From CAZODA01 sp964578485 (lineage in GTDB: Bacteria > Bacteroidota > Bacteroidia > Bacteroidales > Marinilabiliaceae): a DNA stretch of 64,000 nt. The stretch spans positions 62,001 through 126,000 of the forward strand of contig CAZODA010000004.1 in NCBI GenBank assembly GCA_964578485.1, given 5' to 3'. The notes below the pieces were generated by a model. It made no database searches and was not told the origin of the DNA. It worked only from the letters and a program-made list of their open reading frames with translations. Positions 29,601 through 37,385 of the stretch are shown here, piece after piece. Each line of letters begins with the position of its first letter. The stretch's first letter is position 1. Made by a program: the position numbers and the translations under genes.

Positions 29601-30372
29601 TCAGACCATTAATGACGAATTACATAATGCTAATAACCAGCTCGCAAGTGCTATTGAAAGAGCTAAAGAAAGTGAAAACCTGAAAACAGCATTTTTGCAG
29701 AATATGTCACATGAAATACGTACTCCCTTAAATGCAATTATTGGTTTCTCAGAGATGTTGACCTTACCTGATTTTGAGGAAAATGAACGCGCTCATTTTG
29801 CTGAAACCATTGTTAACAGTAGCCGTGAACTTTTACGATTAGTTAATGACATCCTTACTATATCCACTATTGAAGCTCGGCAAGAGAAGTTAGAACAAAA
29901 GAAAATTATAATTAAAAATCTTTTCGAAGAATTAGAAACTGTATTTTTTAATGATGCACAATCAAAGGGAGTCAGATTAAAATCTGTGTTTCCGGAAGAT
30001 GTAAGTTCAAACTTTTTTATTGAGGCGGATGATATGAAGCTGAAACAGGTTTTTAATAATCTAATAAGCAATGCACTAAAGTTTACTGATAAAGGAGAAA
30101 TTTCTTTTGGTTTTGATCTTGTGGAGGACAAGAAAATAAGATTTTTTGTAAAGGATTCAGGTATTGGTATTGAAAAGCAACAAATAGATTTAATTTTTAA
30201 TCGTTTTAGTCAGGCAGGTCCTGAAATTCAGAAAAAATATGGAGGCACCGGCCTGGGACTTGCAATTTGTAAAGGGCATGTTGAATTGATGGGTGGTTCT
30301 ATATGGGTTGAATCTTCTTTTGGTAAGGGGTCAACTTTTTATTTTGTTCTGCCATTAAAAAATAATAGCTAA
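26686..30372 (+). CDS. Large CHASE/PAS sensor histidine kinase
   Basis: A 1228-residue membrane kinase. Order: two N-terminal helices (about 8-28 and 45-65), a first periplasmic region (about 70-225), two helices (about 230-285), a CHASE-like periplasmic domain (about 285-515, starting AETRYQSAIFNQSASLYVDQ), a fifth helix (about 525-545), three PAS domains (about 570-955), a coiled coil, and HisKA with MSHEIRTPLN (His1009). The ATPase lobe has NLISNALKF, DSGIGIE and GGTGLGLAI. There is no receiver domain and no response regulator beside it, so the partner is elsewhere. The signal is unknown; the surface-glycan setting suggests envelope sensing. Confidence 0.88.
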   Translation: MILDNSSLLWFFLLALFLLSVIFILAIKKASSKSNIKDKRKAGTARVVAILSMIILLMGILGVYFIQKQKKKDLMQLLSNNARSVAEGIAYYNISGLKFTVEDLDNPHYQICCRQLSKASSELDYLNIYTMILRDSVIVFGPESIEASSIYSSKPGDIYIIPPKGLFDVFISGIPHTTNPYEDEYGRFISSFYPVFRVGEINPFLVVGIDMEQDQWKQILVRSSTISLKITSLLLFFLLFFLVLYRPPSQSKRKINIWWLSPEALITFIGAILIWALIIFVSVSAETRYQSAIFNQSASLYVDQLRSYFSHVERRLWRISNELTRRPNINQEEFNNISVSFLESDYTLLTGWAVEKEASNENEKEYIIQHTAPSAMSPLIPGKAFPLLSDSTFHLIESSLMANVALVEDPLYLSADFKNAKAIYIPFDLSKNPERAGFFFMLIDPYLLLERALIIRGRQEDKLIYFTLENIDDAGGTSLWASNREAYPENPSYENFSEAHYMFLFGNTFKCSLYPVDLFYQTHSKFTFVILLPVAIIYIILLTLFVGFLSTRRSRLEKEVEKRTKDLNQSELRFQSLYNNMTGAVVFYKSLKDAKGKINDFLILDCNQSYLDLFKLKRNEVIGFRSSVVNPLSNKQFPEEIVTLFDKQENVRVECYAAPNGRYFQISFIPISGDTFAVILNDITQRILSDNVIKESEEKYRMISENVADIIWVMNAKDFSYTYISPSVHHIGGYTVEEALKLTLKQSLTADSYKYIKKVLPERIVRFEKGETSLQNRTLNLNQIKKDGSIIQVEVTTTLIVDNNGKVKELLGVTRDVTGMVKAREALRKSEESHRLLIENQSDLIIKCDLKGKFLYVSPSYCQTFGKSEKELLGTIHQPRIDERDIVVSRHALEKLRKPPYKIRFEHRVLTTGGWRWISWNNSAIFENGEPIAYVGVGRDVTYQKEYEEKLKISYNKLQSQNREYMALNEEYQTINDELHNANNQLASAIERAKESENLKTAFLQNMSHEIRTPLNAIIGFSEMLTLPDFEENERAHFAETIVNSSRELLRLVNDILTISTIEARQEKLEQKKIIIKNLFEELETVFFNDAQSKGVRLKSVFPEDVSSNFFIEADDMKLKQVFNNLISNALKFTDKGEISFGFDLVEDKKIRFFVKDSGIGIEKQQIDLIFNRFSQAGPEIQKKYGGTGLGLAICKGHVELMGGSIWVESSFGKGSTFYFVLPLKNNS

Positions 30373-30430
30373 GCAAATAATTTATTCTGATTTAATTTGA
30401 AACCAGGAGGGCTTGAGTCAATAAGCTTTG

Positions 30431-31690
30431 TTATAAAAGATTCCGATAAAAAGAAATTTGTTTTTTTACTATTATTGACTGCGAATAGCGGGAGTGAAAA
30501 GAGTTAATAATATGTTCCTGCATCTGATCTTTATCGTTATTATTTAATAACCATAAAATTCCATTCTTTAAATCGTCAATATTAAATGCTTCGGCGAGAT
30601 AGCCATTTTTTTGATGTTGAATAATTTCGGCTTGCCCACTTGTATTAAATGCCACAACAGGAGTTCCACAAGCTATAGATTCAGAGGCAGTTTGTCCAAA
30701 AGTTTCCTGCCTTGAGGGCACAATGGTAATATCTGCAATATTGTATAATTGAGCAAGCATTTTTTCATCCTCAATATAATGGAAGACAGTATAGGGAAAT
30801 AATAACCATCGCTCAAAGTCATGCTTAGTTTTTCCAAAAATCAATATTTCAACTTTATTAGCAAATTCAGTATGCTCATAATAAAGCTTTTCAAGAGCCT
30901 TTTTAAGTAATAAAAAACCTTTTCTTTCGTCATAAATATTGGGGGCACCAAAAAGCAAGTATTTTTTATCGTTCTTTAATTTATATTCTTTCCGTAGTAA
31001 TGCTTTATTCCGGGGTTTAAAAATAGAACTGTCGAGAGTATTGGGAATGGTAACAATATTATGATTTTTGAACATAGCACTATCGGCAACAAATTTTGAA
31101 AACCAGGAAGTAGGTGTTATAAGGTGAAATTTATTGTTTATAAATATCTTTTCTTTTTTCCTGAAATGCTTGAAAGAAAGATCTTTGGTGCCGGAAAAGC
31201 GTAACATAGGGCAGTTGCCACATCCTGATAAAAAGTTAAAACAACCATTGTTGTAATGACATCCACCTGTAAACATCCACATATCATGGAGAGTAAAAGC
31301 TACAGGCTTTTTAAGTTGCATCAGTTTATGCAAGTCCTTGAGCGATAAAAAGCCAAAATTAACCCAATGAATATGGATTATATCACTGGACCGTACCAGA
31401 GGATGATCAGAAATATCTTTACCGGTAATTGCTATGGAAAAAGAAAACCAATCCTTTCGGAATTTTAGCTTTGATATTAAAATGAGGCGTTCAATTAAAA
31501 AATTAAAAAAGTATAGAAGCTTTACAATATTCTTATTTGCGATATTGTGAATTGAAGGGTCTTCAGTCCTTTTGTGCTGTACTAACAAAGAAACATTTAT
31601 GCCATGGTTTTTTAGTGCTTCAAATAAGCGATGACTTGCTATTGCAGCACCTCCGGCACGATCTGATTTTGAAATTAAACAAATTTTCAT
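30431..31690 (-). CDS. GT4 family glycosyltransferase
   Basis: A 419-residue GT-B enzyme with the group 1 hallmarks: SKSDRAGGAAIASHRL at the N-terminus, FTLHDMWMFTGGCHYNNGC with a cysteine cluster (FNFLSGCGNCPML) seen in a colanic-acid WcaC-like subgroup, LLFGAPNIYDERKGFLLL, and PSRQETFGQTASESIACGTP with the E-x7-E region. It probably adds a sugar to a lipid-linked exopolysaccharide intermediate on the cytoplasmic face. It diverges from the GT2 gene next door; the upstream regions overlap. Confidence 0.88.
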   Translation of the reverse strand: MKICLISKSDRAGGAAIASHRLFEALKNHGINVSLLVQHKRTEDPSIHNIANKNIVKLLYFFNFLIERLILISKLKFRKDWFSFSIAITGKDISDHPLVRSSDIIHIHWVNFGFLSLKDLHKLMQLKKPVAFTLHDMWMFTGGCHYNNGCFNFLSGCGNCPMLRFSGTKDLSFKHFRKKEKIFINNKFHLITPTSWFSKFVADSAMFKNHNIVTIPNTLDSSIFKPRNKALLRKEYKLKNDKKYLLFGAPNIYDERKGFLLLKKALEKLYYEHTEFANKVEILIFGKTKHDFERWLLFPYTVFHYIEDEKMLAQLYNIADITIVPSRQETFGQTASESIACGTPVVAFNTSGQAEIIQHQKNGYLAEAFNIDDLKNGILWLLNNNDKDQMQEHIINSFHSRYSQSIIVKKQISFYRNLL

Positions 31691-31750
31691 TTGTAAAAAT
31701 GTTTATTACATCTGTAGATGCGAAAAATACATTACTCTTTGCTAATTTAC

Positions 31751-31758
31751 TATCTTTG
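31751..31758 (+). promoter_or_regulatory. -7 element TATCTTTG before the GT2 gene
   Basis: An exact match to the Bacteroidota TAnnTTTG element 19 bases upstream of the ATG at 31778. No well-spaced -33 TTG was found, so it is a moderate call. It supports the ATG at 31778 over a TTG at 31760. Confidence 0.5.
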
Positions 31759-31777
31759 ATTGGCAAATCATATAAAA

Positions 31778-32569
31778 ATGAATTCTTCATTGATGTCAGA
31801 AATAAAAAATAAAACTCCTAAGGTGAAACAACCATTGGTTTCTGTGATTACAGTAGTACTTAATGGCGAAAAAACTCTGGAACGAACAATTAAAAGTATA
31901 AGTTCTCAAAAATATCCAAATATAGAGTACATAATAGTAGATGGTAATAGTACAGATAAAACAAAAACTATTATTAAACAATACGAATCTTTTATAAGTC
32001 GATGGATAAGCGAACCGGACCAAGGATTATATGATGCAATGAATAAAGGGATTAAACTGGCAACAGGTGATTATTTGTGGTTTATTAATGCAGGCGATGA
32101 AATAGCCTCACCAAATACCTTGGAGAAAGTTTTTAATAATTTCCCACTTGCCGATATATACTATGGGGAGACAATGATAACTGACGAGCAAGGCAAAGAG
32201 ATAGGCTTGAGACGATTAAGACCAAAAGACAAAATGACCTGGAAAGATTTTCGTAAAGGAATGCTCATAAGTCACCAATCGGTGATAGTTTCATCCGAAA
32301 TTGTAAATAAATATAATCAAAAATACCGGTTTTCTGCCGACTATGATTGGATAATTAGTGTTTTTTTGAAAGCTGAAAAAATAGTGAATACAAAATTAAT
32401 CCTTTCAAATTTTATGGATGGAGGACTTACTAAAAAAAATATAAGAGAAAGTTTAAAGGAAAGATTTCAAATTATGGCCAAAGTTTATGGCTTCTTACCC
32501 TCTCTTTTCTATCACATTCCGATTTCTTTTAACTTTATATGTTTTATTGTTAAATACAAAAGGTTTTGA
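31778..32569 (+). CDS. GT2 family glycosyltransferase
   Basis: A 263-residue GT-A transferase, counted from the ATG at 31778. QPLVSVITVVLNGEKTLERT opens the fold; YIIVDGNSTDKT carries the first nucleotide-binding Asp; SEPDQGLYDAMNKG and WFINAGDEIA hold the DxD-like region; SHQSVIVS and FSADYDW are typical of WcaA/WcaE-like exopolysaccharide enzymes. A short hydrophobic end (SLFYHIPISFNFICFIV) may bind the membrane. It is divergent from the GT4 gene and fits the same glycan pathway. Confidence 0.87.
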   Translation: MNSSLMSEIKNKTPKVKQPLVSVITVVLNGEKTLERTIKSISSQKYPNIEYIIVDGNSTDKTKTIIKQYESFISRWISEPDQGLYDAMNKGIKLATGDYLWFINAGDEIASPNTLEKVFNNFPLADIYYGETMITDEQGKEIGLRRLRPKDKMTWKDFRKGMLISHQSVIVSSEIVNKYNQKYRFSADYDWIISVFLKAEKIVNTKLILSNFMDGGLTKKNIRESLKERFQIMAKVYGFLPSLFYHIPISFNFICFIVKYKRF

Positions 32570-32879
32570 AATTAGCCAAAAAGGAAAATTTAACAGGCTC
32601 TTTATAAGGGCAATTTTATTATATTTGAACAGATGTAACTTAAAAAGGTGCATACACGTTAAAGTCATTATTCTGTTAATCCTTAAAAGGACGTTCCTTT
32701 AAATAAATAATATTTAATTCAATAGACAGGCAGCGATCATGCAGATAAACAGATAAAAAGGACATTTCTAGAGAACTTTTTTTGATATGATATGGAGTCT
32801 TTAGAAATAATTACCTAATTATTATTGACGAGCTTTGTTATTTTCGTGTAATTACTTATATAATAAATTTTGTTAAATT
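32570..32879. other. Intergenic region, no gene seen
   Basis: 310 AT-rich bases between the GT2 gene and an unknown gene. A short plus frame (32487-32702) overlaps the GT2 end and is not codon-like. Just before 32880 the word TAAATTTTG is one insertion away from a TAnnTTTG promoter element. No repeat or RNA gene is seen. Confidence 0.35.
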
Positions 32880-33845
32880 ATGTTTCGCGATTTTTTACTC
32901 ACGATTTCTGAGACCCGCAGGACTATCAGGCATCAAATACACCAAAAGCATGTATATAATAATTGTCATCAGTCACTTAGAATTGAAAGATCAAATTTTA
33001 AAAAGGCTGAGGATAGGTTAAAAAGGCATGGCTTTGGCGTGGACCTTGATAGTACTCTGTCGCTACGTCAAGTTTTTGAAACTATATTAAAAGATCCGGA
33101 GCATCAAAAGAAAAAAACTCCTCGCAATCAACTATTTACAAAGTTGAATCAAATGGCTGGTGAACGCATAATTGATTATCTGAATAATCGTGTTTCTTTT
33201 AGGAGTCAAGCAGAATTAGATTTAAAGCTTATTGAAAAGAAAGAAAAGAAAGCAATTAACAGCCTTGATAAGCTATTAAAAGATTATAAGACTGTTAACA
33301 GCTTTCAAGTCGTTCATTTCGCGCTTACCATCGAAAATTTAAAAGCAGATCTTAGTGAATTAGCATCGGCAAATAAGCTGGGCTTAAGAGCTGCCAAAGA
33401 ATTAAAAGAACTAAAGAAACATTTGACTTTTATCCACGACTGGGGATTATGGCGCGAAACAGATGAGCTAAGTGAAACTCTTTTGCCTGAAAAGGATATT
33501 TCAGATACTATTTTTGACCATGTTGTTGAAATTCACATGCTCTTATGTAGCTTTAAAAATGAATTACTTGTTTTCCCTGAAAGCAGGGATCTTATACTCC
33601 ACCTTGAAGCTATCTCAGATTTTAAAAACACCTTTTTTAACTATCTAATTGTTGACTGGATTGAGGAGGTTAAAATTAAATTGTGTAGTGCTTATGTCAG
33701 GAAAACTTTAAATTCGTTAAATGCACTGCTAAAAGGATTGGATGCACGCATTATTAAAACTGAAAATGAATTATCGGTAACAACTCAAGAACAAAAGGCA
33801 ATCCTTGAACAATTACAAAAACAATCAGAAAAAAAATCATCCTGA
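32880..33845 (+). CDS. Hypothetical helical protein at the island's left edge
   Basis: A 321-residue, highly charged, almost wholly helical protein without signal peptide or membrane segment. Heptad-like stretches at about 30-60 and 285-318 suggest coiled coils. I recognise no family. It is the last plus-strand gene before the minus-strand cassette array; the array's outermost remnant starts 6 bases inside its end. It is more likely the flanking chromosomal gene than cargo. Confidence 0.6.
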   Translation: MFRDFLLTISETRRTIRHQIHQKHVYNNCHQSLRIERSNFKKAEDRLKRHGFGVDLDSTLSLRQVFETILKDPEHQKKKTPRNQLFTKLNQMAGERIIDYLNNRVSFRSQAELDLKLIEKKEKKAINSLDKLLKDYKTVNSFQVVHFALTIENLKADLSELASANKLGLRAAKELKELKKHLTFIHDWGLWRETDELSETLLPEKDISDTIFDHVVEIHMLLCSFKNELLVFPESRDLILHLEAISDFKNTFFNYLIVDWIEEVKIKLCSAYVRKTLNSLNALLKGLDARIIKTENELSVTTQEQKAILEQLQKQSEKKSS

Positions 33846-33938
33846 TCTTTGAAGAGCAAAGCCTAATTGCTCAAATCCTTTAAGTACGGAAAGTGAATCC
33901 GGTTTCATAAGTTCAGATTCTTTTCTGAGTTTTTTCGA
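33837..33938 (-). pseudogene. 3' fragment of an RHH antitoxin gene
   Basis: Bases 33861-33937 are about 90% identical by eye to 38390-38466, the 3' part of the antitoxin gene of the PemK cassette. In the antitoxin frame the fragment still reads KLRKESELMKPDSLSVLKG and on to a stop at 33837-33839. The 5' part and the toxin are missing. It marks the left end of the array and is a relic of a second, lost copy of that toxin-antitoxin cassette. Confidence 0.8.
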
Positions 33939-34492
33939 TTTTTATTATTTATAGATATCCAAATACCTACCAACAATAAAGTTCCAGCTGTAAAAGCTGG
34001 AATATAATATACTTTTTCAAGCTCTGCTGATAATGAAATTATTAATGCAGCTATTGAAATTATAATTGCAGTGATTGCGTATCCAATTTCGTCATAAAAC
34101 CAAGCATAGGGAAAAAGGTGTGCACCTGTAATAATAGCATAAGCCATTATAAAATAATCAGGATATTTTATAAGTATAAAAATAAGGAAAGGGAAATAAA
34201 TAAGTTGTGCAAAATTTAACCATAATCCCAAAGGTTGTAATGGATTGTCTTTTATTTTCCAGTTGGTTTTAAATACTTTTGATAAACCAAAGGCAAGTGG
34301 GAGTAAAATTGCTCCAACAATAAATGTGAAAATACTTTTTTCGTATGCAGGAAAATCTAAAGTCCATATCACATAAATTCCGAACCAAACAATGCTGGCG
34401 GCAATTATAAAATCAACTCCATTTTTTGCTTCGAGTTGAATTTCAAGTTTTAACTCGCTTAAATTCTTTTGTTTCATATCTTTTTCTCCCAA
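33905..34492 (-). CDS. Small polytopic membrane protein with a borrowed C-terminus
   Basis: A 195-residue protein with six or so hydrophobic helices (for example FIIAASIVWFGIYVIWTL, FIVGAILLPLAFGLS, IIISIAALIISLSA). It resembles small DUF-type integral proteins common in Bacteroidota; no function can be given. The last ten or so residues (KNSEKNLNL) and the stop are encoded within the antitoxin fragment at 33861-33937 but in another frame, so the original 3' end was replaced. Leftmost gene of the array. Likely expressed only if read from upstream. Confidence 0.65.
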   Translation of the reverse strand: MGEKDMKQKNLSELKLEIQLEAKNGVDFIIAASIVWFGIYVIWTLDFPAYEKSIFTFIVGAILLPLAFGLSKVFKTNWKIKDNPLQPLGLWLNFAQLIYFPFLIFILIKYPDYFIMAYAIITGAHLFPYAWFYDEIGYAITAIIISIAALIISLSAELEKVYYIPAFTAGTLLLVGIWISINNKNRKNSEKNLNL

Positions 34493-34620
34493 TTGTAATA
34501 ATCAATCATTTTTATCTGAGAATAAACTGTGTTAATTCCAAAAGGAATAAAGTTGTACATGCAACATTGCCATTTTTTGTACATTGTAAGTTTGCTAATT
34601 ACATTTATAGGCTTTGTTTT

Positions 34621-35577
34621 TTATTTGTATTTATATCTCGTTGTATTTTTATCTCCAATCTTTTCAATTATTCCATTCTCAACAGCAAAATTCAAATCCC
34701 GACTTGCTGTCGCTGAAGAAATTTCTCTAAAATTCTTTAAATATTCTTTTCGTGTAAAGTAGTCGTTTTTAGCAATTGACTTGAATAAATTTATCCTGTC
34801 AATATTAGTTAAGCTGACATTCTGAATATTTAATAGTTCCTCAAGTGATTCAAGGATAATTTCAAGCATAAATTCAATAAATACGGTCGATTCTCCAGTA
34901 TTGTCTGATTTTCCAAGAGTTTCATAATATTGTTCTTGTCTCTCTTTTATTAATGCCTCAATTGGCAGAAATTCAAAAACAGGATAGGAGTCCATTAAAA
35001 TCAGCGTTTGCCATAATCTCCCCATTCTACCATTCCCGTCGATGAATGGATGGATAAATTCCATTTCATAATGAAACACGCAACTTTTTATTAAAACTAA
35101 ATCATCGTCCTGTTTTAAATAGTCAAACAAATCGTTCATTAGAGGCTTAAGCATATCACTTGGTGGAGCAATATGTGCAACTTCTGAGCCTTTAACAATT
35201 CCAACCGATTTACTTCTAAGTCTGCCTGCTGATTCAATAAGGCCGTTCATTAATATTTCGTGAGCTTCACAGAACGAATCAAAACTGTATGGATTCAATT
35301 TATCCAGATAATCATAAACAGCAATAGCATTCTTAACCTCCAAAATGTCTTTTTTAGGTCCTATTACCCTTTTATTTTCAATAATTGCTGTTATTTGTTC
35401 AATTGTCAAGGTATTTCCTTCAATTTCAAGTGATGAGTGAATTGTTTTAATCCTGTTTTTCTTTCTTAATTCTGTTGGTGGTTTATTTAAATGAGCAGAA
35501 TTTATCTCTCCAATTTTTTCCGAAATCGAAGCAACCAATTTTAAAATTTCTCCAGTTATTTTATAAGGTGGTTTCAT
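34621..35577 (-). CDS. Fic family protein with C-terminal winged-helix region
   Basis: A 318-residue Fic protein. The catalytic loop HPFIDGNGRMGR (near residue 177) matches HxFx(D/E)GNGRxxR, so AMP-transfer is possible. The N-terminal helix has SSLEIEGN, fitting the [ST]xxxE[GN] inhibitory motif that blocks ATP binding. The last 70 residues (IAKNDYFTRKEYLKNFREIS, ATASRDLNFAVENGIIEK) look like a winged helix, suggesting DNA binding. A long palindrome and a consensus promoter lie directly upstream, so it may repress itself. Cassette cargo; its own attC at the 3' side is not clearly preserved. Confidence 0.9.
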   Translation of the reverse strand: MKPPYKITGEILKLVASISEKIGEINSAHLNKPPTELRKKNRIKTIHSSLEIEGNTLTIEQITAIIENKRVIGPKKDILEVKNAIAVYDYLDKLNPYSFDSFCEAHEILMNGLIESAGRLRSKSVGIVKGSEVAHIAPPSDMLKPLMNDLFDYLKQDDDLVLIKSCVFHYEMEFIHPFIDGNGRMGRLWQTLILMDSYPVFEFLPIEALIKERQEQYYETLGKSDNTGESTVFIEFMLEIILESLEELLNIQNVSLTNIDRINLFKSIAKNDYFTRKEYLKNFREISSATASRDLNFAVENGIIEKIGDKNTTRYKYK

Positions 35578-35587
35578 TTATTTTGCC

Positions 35588-35640
35588 TTGATAGTATCAT
35601 ATGATACTATCAAAGATAGTAGGTTTCTTTCAAAATGCAA
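35588..35640 (-). promoter_or_regulatory. Promoter plus 26-bp palindromic operator of the fic gene
   Basis: On the minus strand TTG (35640-35638), a 19-base spacer and TATCTTTG (35618-35611) form a consensus Bacteroidota promoter. A perfect 26-bp palindrome (35588-35613; half site TTGATAGTATCAT) overlaps the end of the -7 box and the expected start point, 10 bases from the ATG. Binding there would block initiation. This cassette therefore carries its own regulated promoter. Confidence 0.75.
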
Positions 35641-35675
35641 GTAACTATTTATTTTGTAGTCTCTTTTAAAATAAA

Positions 35676-35810
35676 GCCTAACGGTTCAAGGCTTGGCGGT
35701 CGGGCGGAAAGCGGGAGTACAAACTTTTCCACCGAGACGAACCTGATGCGGGCAAGATAACTTCCAAAATCGCACCTCTCCGCCCACTAACGCAAAACCG
35801 CTTGTTATGC
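35676..35810 (-). repeat. attC-like site of the XRE/membrane-protein cassette
   Basis: Plus-strand boxes GCCTAAC and GTTATGC bound 135 bp. Inner arms GGCTTGGCGGTCGGGCGG and CCGCCCACTAACGCAAAACC pair with bulges. Read on the minus strand the final box is GTTAGGC, an exact GTTRRRY. It starts 8 bases after the XRE gene. The GTTATGCCC at 35804-35812 is matched exactly by GGGCATAAC at 36544-36552, the other cassette end. Confidence 0.8.
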
Positions 35811-35817
35811 CCTGGCT

Positions 35818-36018
35818 TTAATCCTCTTCTTCTAACTCAAATATTTCATTCACGCTTTTCTCAAATACTTTTGATATTTTCAACGCAAGAACTGTTGATG
35901 GAATATATCGATTATTTTCAATAGAATTAATAGTTTGTCTCGAAACTCCTATTGCTATTGCTAATGATTCTTGAGTCATATTTTTAATAGCTCTTTCTAT
36001 TTTTATAGTATTCTTCAC
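35818..36018 (-). CDS. XRE-family transcriptional regulator (small HTH)
   Basis: A 66-residue helix-turn-helix protein: MTQESLAIAIGVSRQTINSI is the HTH, and the end is acidic. This compact type is almost always paired with a small membrane protein, as here. It starts with GTG, overlapping the TAG of the upstream membrane-protein gene (TAGTG), so the pair is translationally coupled. It probably binds the inverted-repeat cluster at 36417-36477 and controls the pair. Confidence 0.88.
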   Translation of the reverse strand: MKNTIKIERAIKNMTQESLAIAIGVSRQTINSIENNRYIPSTVLALKISKVFEKSVNEIFELEEED

Positions 36019-36419
36019 TACCGTTTTTTTAACATATAATAAAAAGACATAAAATAAAACAGAAACATCATAATTAATACTTCTGTTACTCCTTTACCTG
36101 AAAGAAAACCATTCTTAAAAAGTAGGCTTACAAATGGTTCTACAATAACATATACAACTCCGAAAACAAATGAACTTGCAAATGCTTTTAATCTTATTTT
36201 TGATGTTAACTCATCTTCTATTTTATTCTTTGTCAAAGCGAGTAGAAGTAATGAAACTAAAAATCCAGTTTTTGAAATTGTCTTTACGATACCGTTGTCA
36301 ACTGGAATAACTTTTGAAATTGTCAAAGCAATGAATAAAACACTAAGTATAATTATTCCAAAAGCAGCCTTTTTAAAATGGACTGGCAGTAAGCGCAAGT
36401 CTTGATGATTGTTATGCAT
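36018..36419 (-). CDS. Small membrane protein paired with the XRE regulator
   Basis: A 133-residue protein with about four hydrophobic segments (FGIIILSVLFIALTIS, GFLVSLLLLALTK, ASSFVFGVVYVIVEPFVSLL, VLIMMFLFYFMSFYYML). It belongs to the DUF2178-like or similar class found with small XRE regulators; the role is unknown. First gene of a two-gene cassette, overlapping the regulator. The ATG sits within the inverted-repeat cluster, implying autoregulation. Confidence 0.75.
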   Translation of the reverse strand: MHNNHQDLRLLPVHFKKAAFGIIILSVLFIALTISKVIPVDNGIVKTISKTGFLVSLLLLALTKNKIEDELTSKIRLKAFASSFVFGVVYVIVEPFVSLLFKNGFLSGKGVTEVLIMMFLFYFMSFYYMLKKR

Positions 36420-36477
36420 ATTTGTCAGCTTTAAATGTAAAGTATTTAATTCTAATTGACAAATATGCTTTACATTT
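36417..36477 (-). promoter_or_regulatory. Nested inverted repeats, probable XRE operator
   Basis: CATATTTGTCA (36417-36427) pairs with TGACAAATATG (36457-36467), and AAATGTAAAG (36433-36442) pairs with CTTTACATTT (36468-36477). The interleaved arms surround the start of the membrane-protein gene, the expected operator place for the downstream XRE protein. Confidence 0.55.
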
Positions 36478-36545
36478 TGTTTAAATCCAAATCTTTTTAT
36501 TGAATCTATTATTTGAAAATATGTAGCTGTCGTTTCTTAGCTTGG

Positions 36546-36847
36546 GCATAACACACAAATATACGCAATAATAAAAAAAAATGACAAGATGTTTTATAAT
36601 GGTTAAAATCAATATTATTCCTTTGTGATAGAGATGGTTGAATTTAGATAGTTTGTTGCCAATAACCGGCATTATCGAGAACTGTTTAGCCGATTTCGTT
36701 CAACAGCGGTTTCATTTCTTGCCCGTTGGGCAATATGGCATGAGGCGGAATTCGGACTGTGTTATTGTCAACCGTTAGGTGACTTGATGCGGGGCAGTTC
36801 GCTGCAAAACACAGCGAACCCGCCATTTGCTATATTGCGTGTTACAT
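36546..36847 (-). repeat. Degenerate or interrupted attC-like site of the lipoprotein cassette
   Basis: The right boundary GTTACAT (36841-36847) and inner arms CAATATGGCATGAGGCGG (from about 36731) and CGCCATTTGCTATATTG form a clear half. The left box expected near 36720 is altered (GCCCGTTGGGC), while a good box GCATAAC lies at 36546-36552. I read this as one site with about 170 bases inserted or duplicated inside its left arm. Confidence 0.5.
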
Positions 36848-36854
36848 GCCGTTT

Positions 36855-37385
36855 TTACTTATTATTCGGCTCTATTTGTATTATTGGAAATATTTCTTCT
36901 TTAGCATTTGGATTTTCCACGTATATTAGTCTATCATTAAAAAAAGCAGAATCAAGTCGGCAAAAATTTGGTCCAACATTAAACCAACCGGTAATCTTAT
37001 CCATCGGCCTATTACCAAATTGAATATATGTATCAATACTGCTTATTTTTTTTTCATCACTAAATCCTGGATTAGCTAAATACAATTTTAGGGCACCATT
37101 ATAATAAGCTATTTGTTTTCGACGATCCAAACCTATACTTAAGTACTCAACCTTTTTACCATCTTCAATGATGTAAGTCTTTATTTCTTCCAAACAATAA
37201 TGCCCATCTATTGTGTCATCCAACAAATTACTCCCCTCATTATCTTGTACTTTAATAATTAAAATACTACTTAGGTAGGCTCCATATTGATCATTATCAT
37301 TATCCTTTTTGTCACAAGCTACAAAAGTTAAAATGAAAATAGTTAAAATTAAGTACTTCATGTTACAGGTTTTTTGTTTTGTCAT
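36855..37385 (-). CDS. Hypothetical lipoprotein
   Basis: A 176-residue protein with a type II signal peptide: MKYLILTIFILTFVACDKKD, lipobox FVAC. The D-rich stretch after the cysteine is the lipoprotein export signal common in Bacteroidota, so it may reach the outer membrane. The mature part has no motif I recognise. Its ATG overlaps the TGA of the upstream lipoprotein gene (ATGA), so the two are coupled in one cassette. Confidence 0.7.
   Translation of the reverse strand: MTKQKTCNMKYLILTIFILTFVACDKKDNDNDQYGAYLSSILIIKVQDNEGSNLLDDTIDGHYCLEEIKTYIIEDGKKVEYLSIGLDRRKQIAYYNGALKLYLANPGFSDEKKISSIDTYIQFGNRPMDKITGWFNVGPNFCRLDSAFFNDRLIYVENPNAKEEIFPIIQIEPNNK

Noticed and set aside
36719..36849. Independent complete attC with left box at 36,72x
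   Set aside because: The expected AAC box is not there; the matching cassette end is at 36546-36552, so it was called as one interrupted site.
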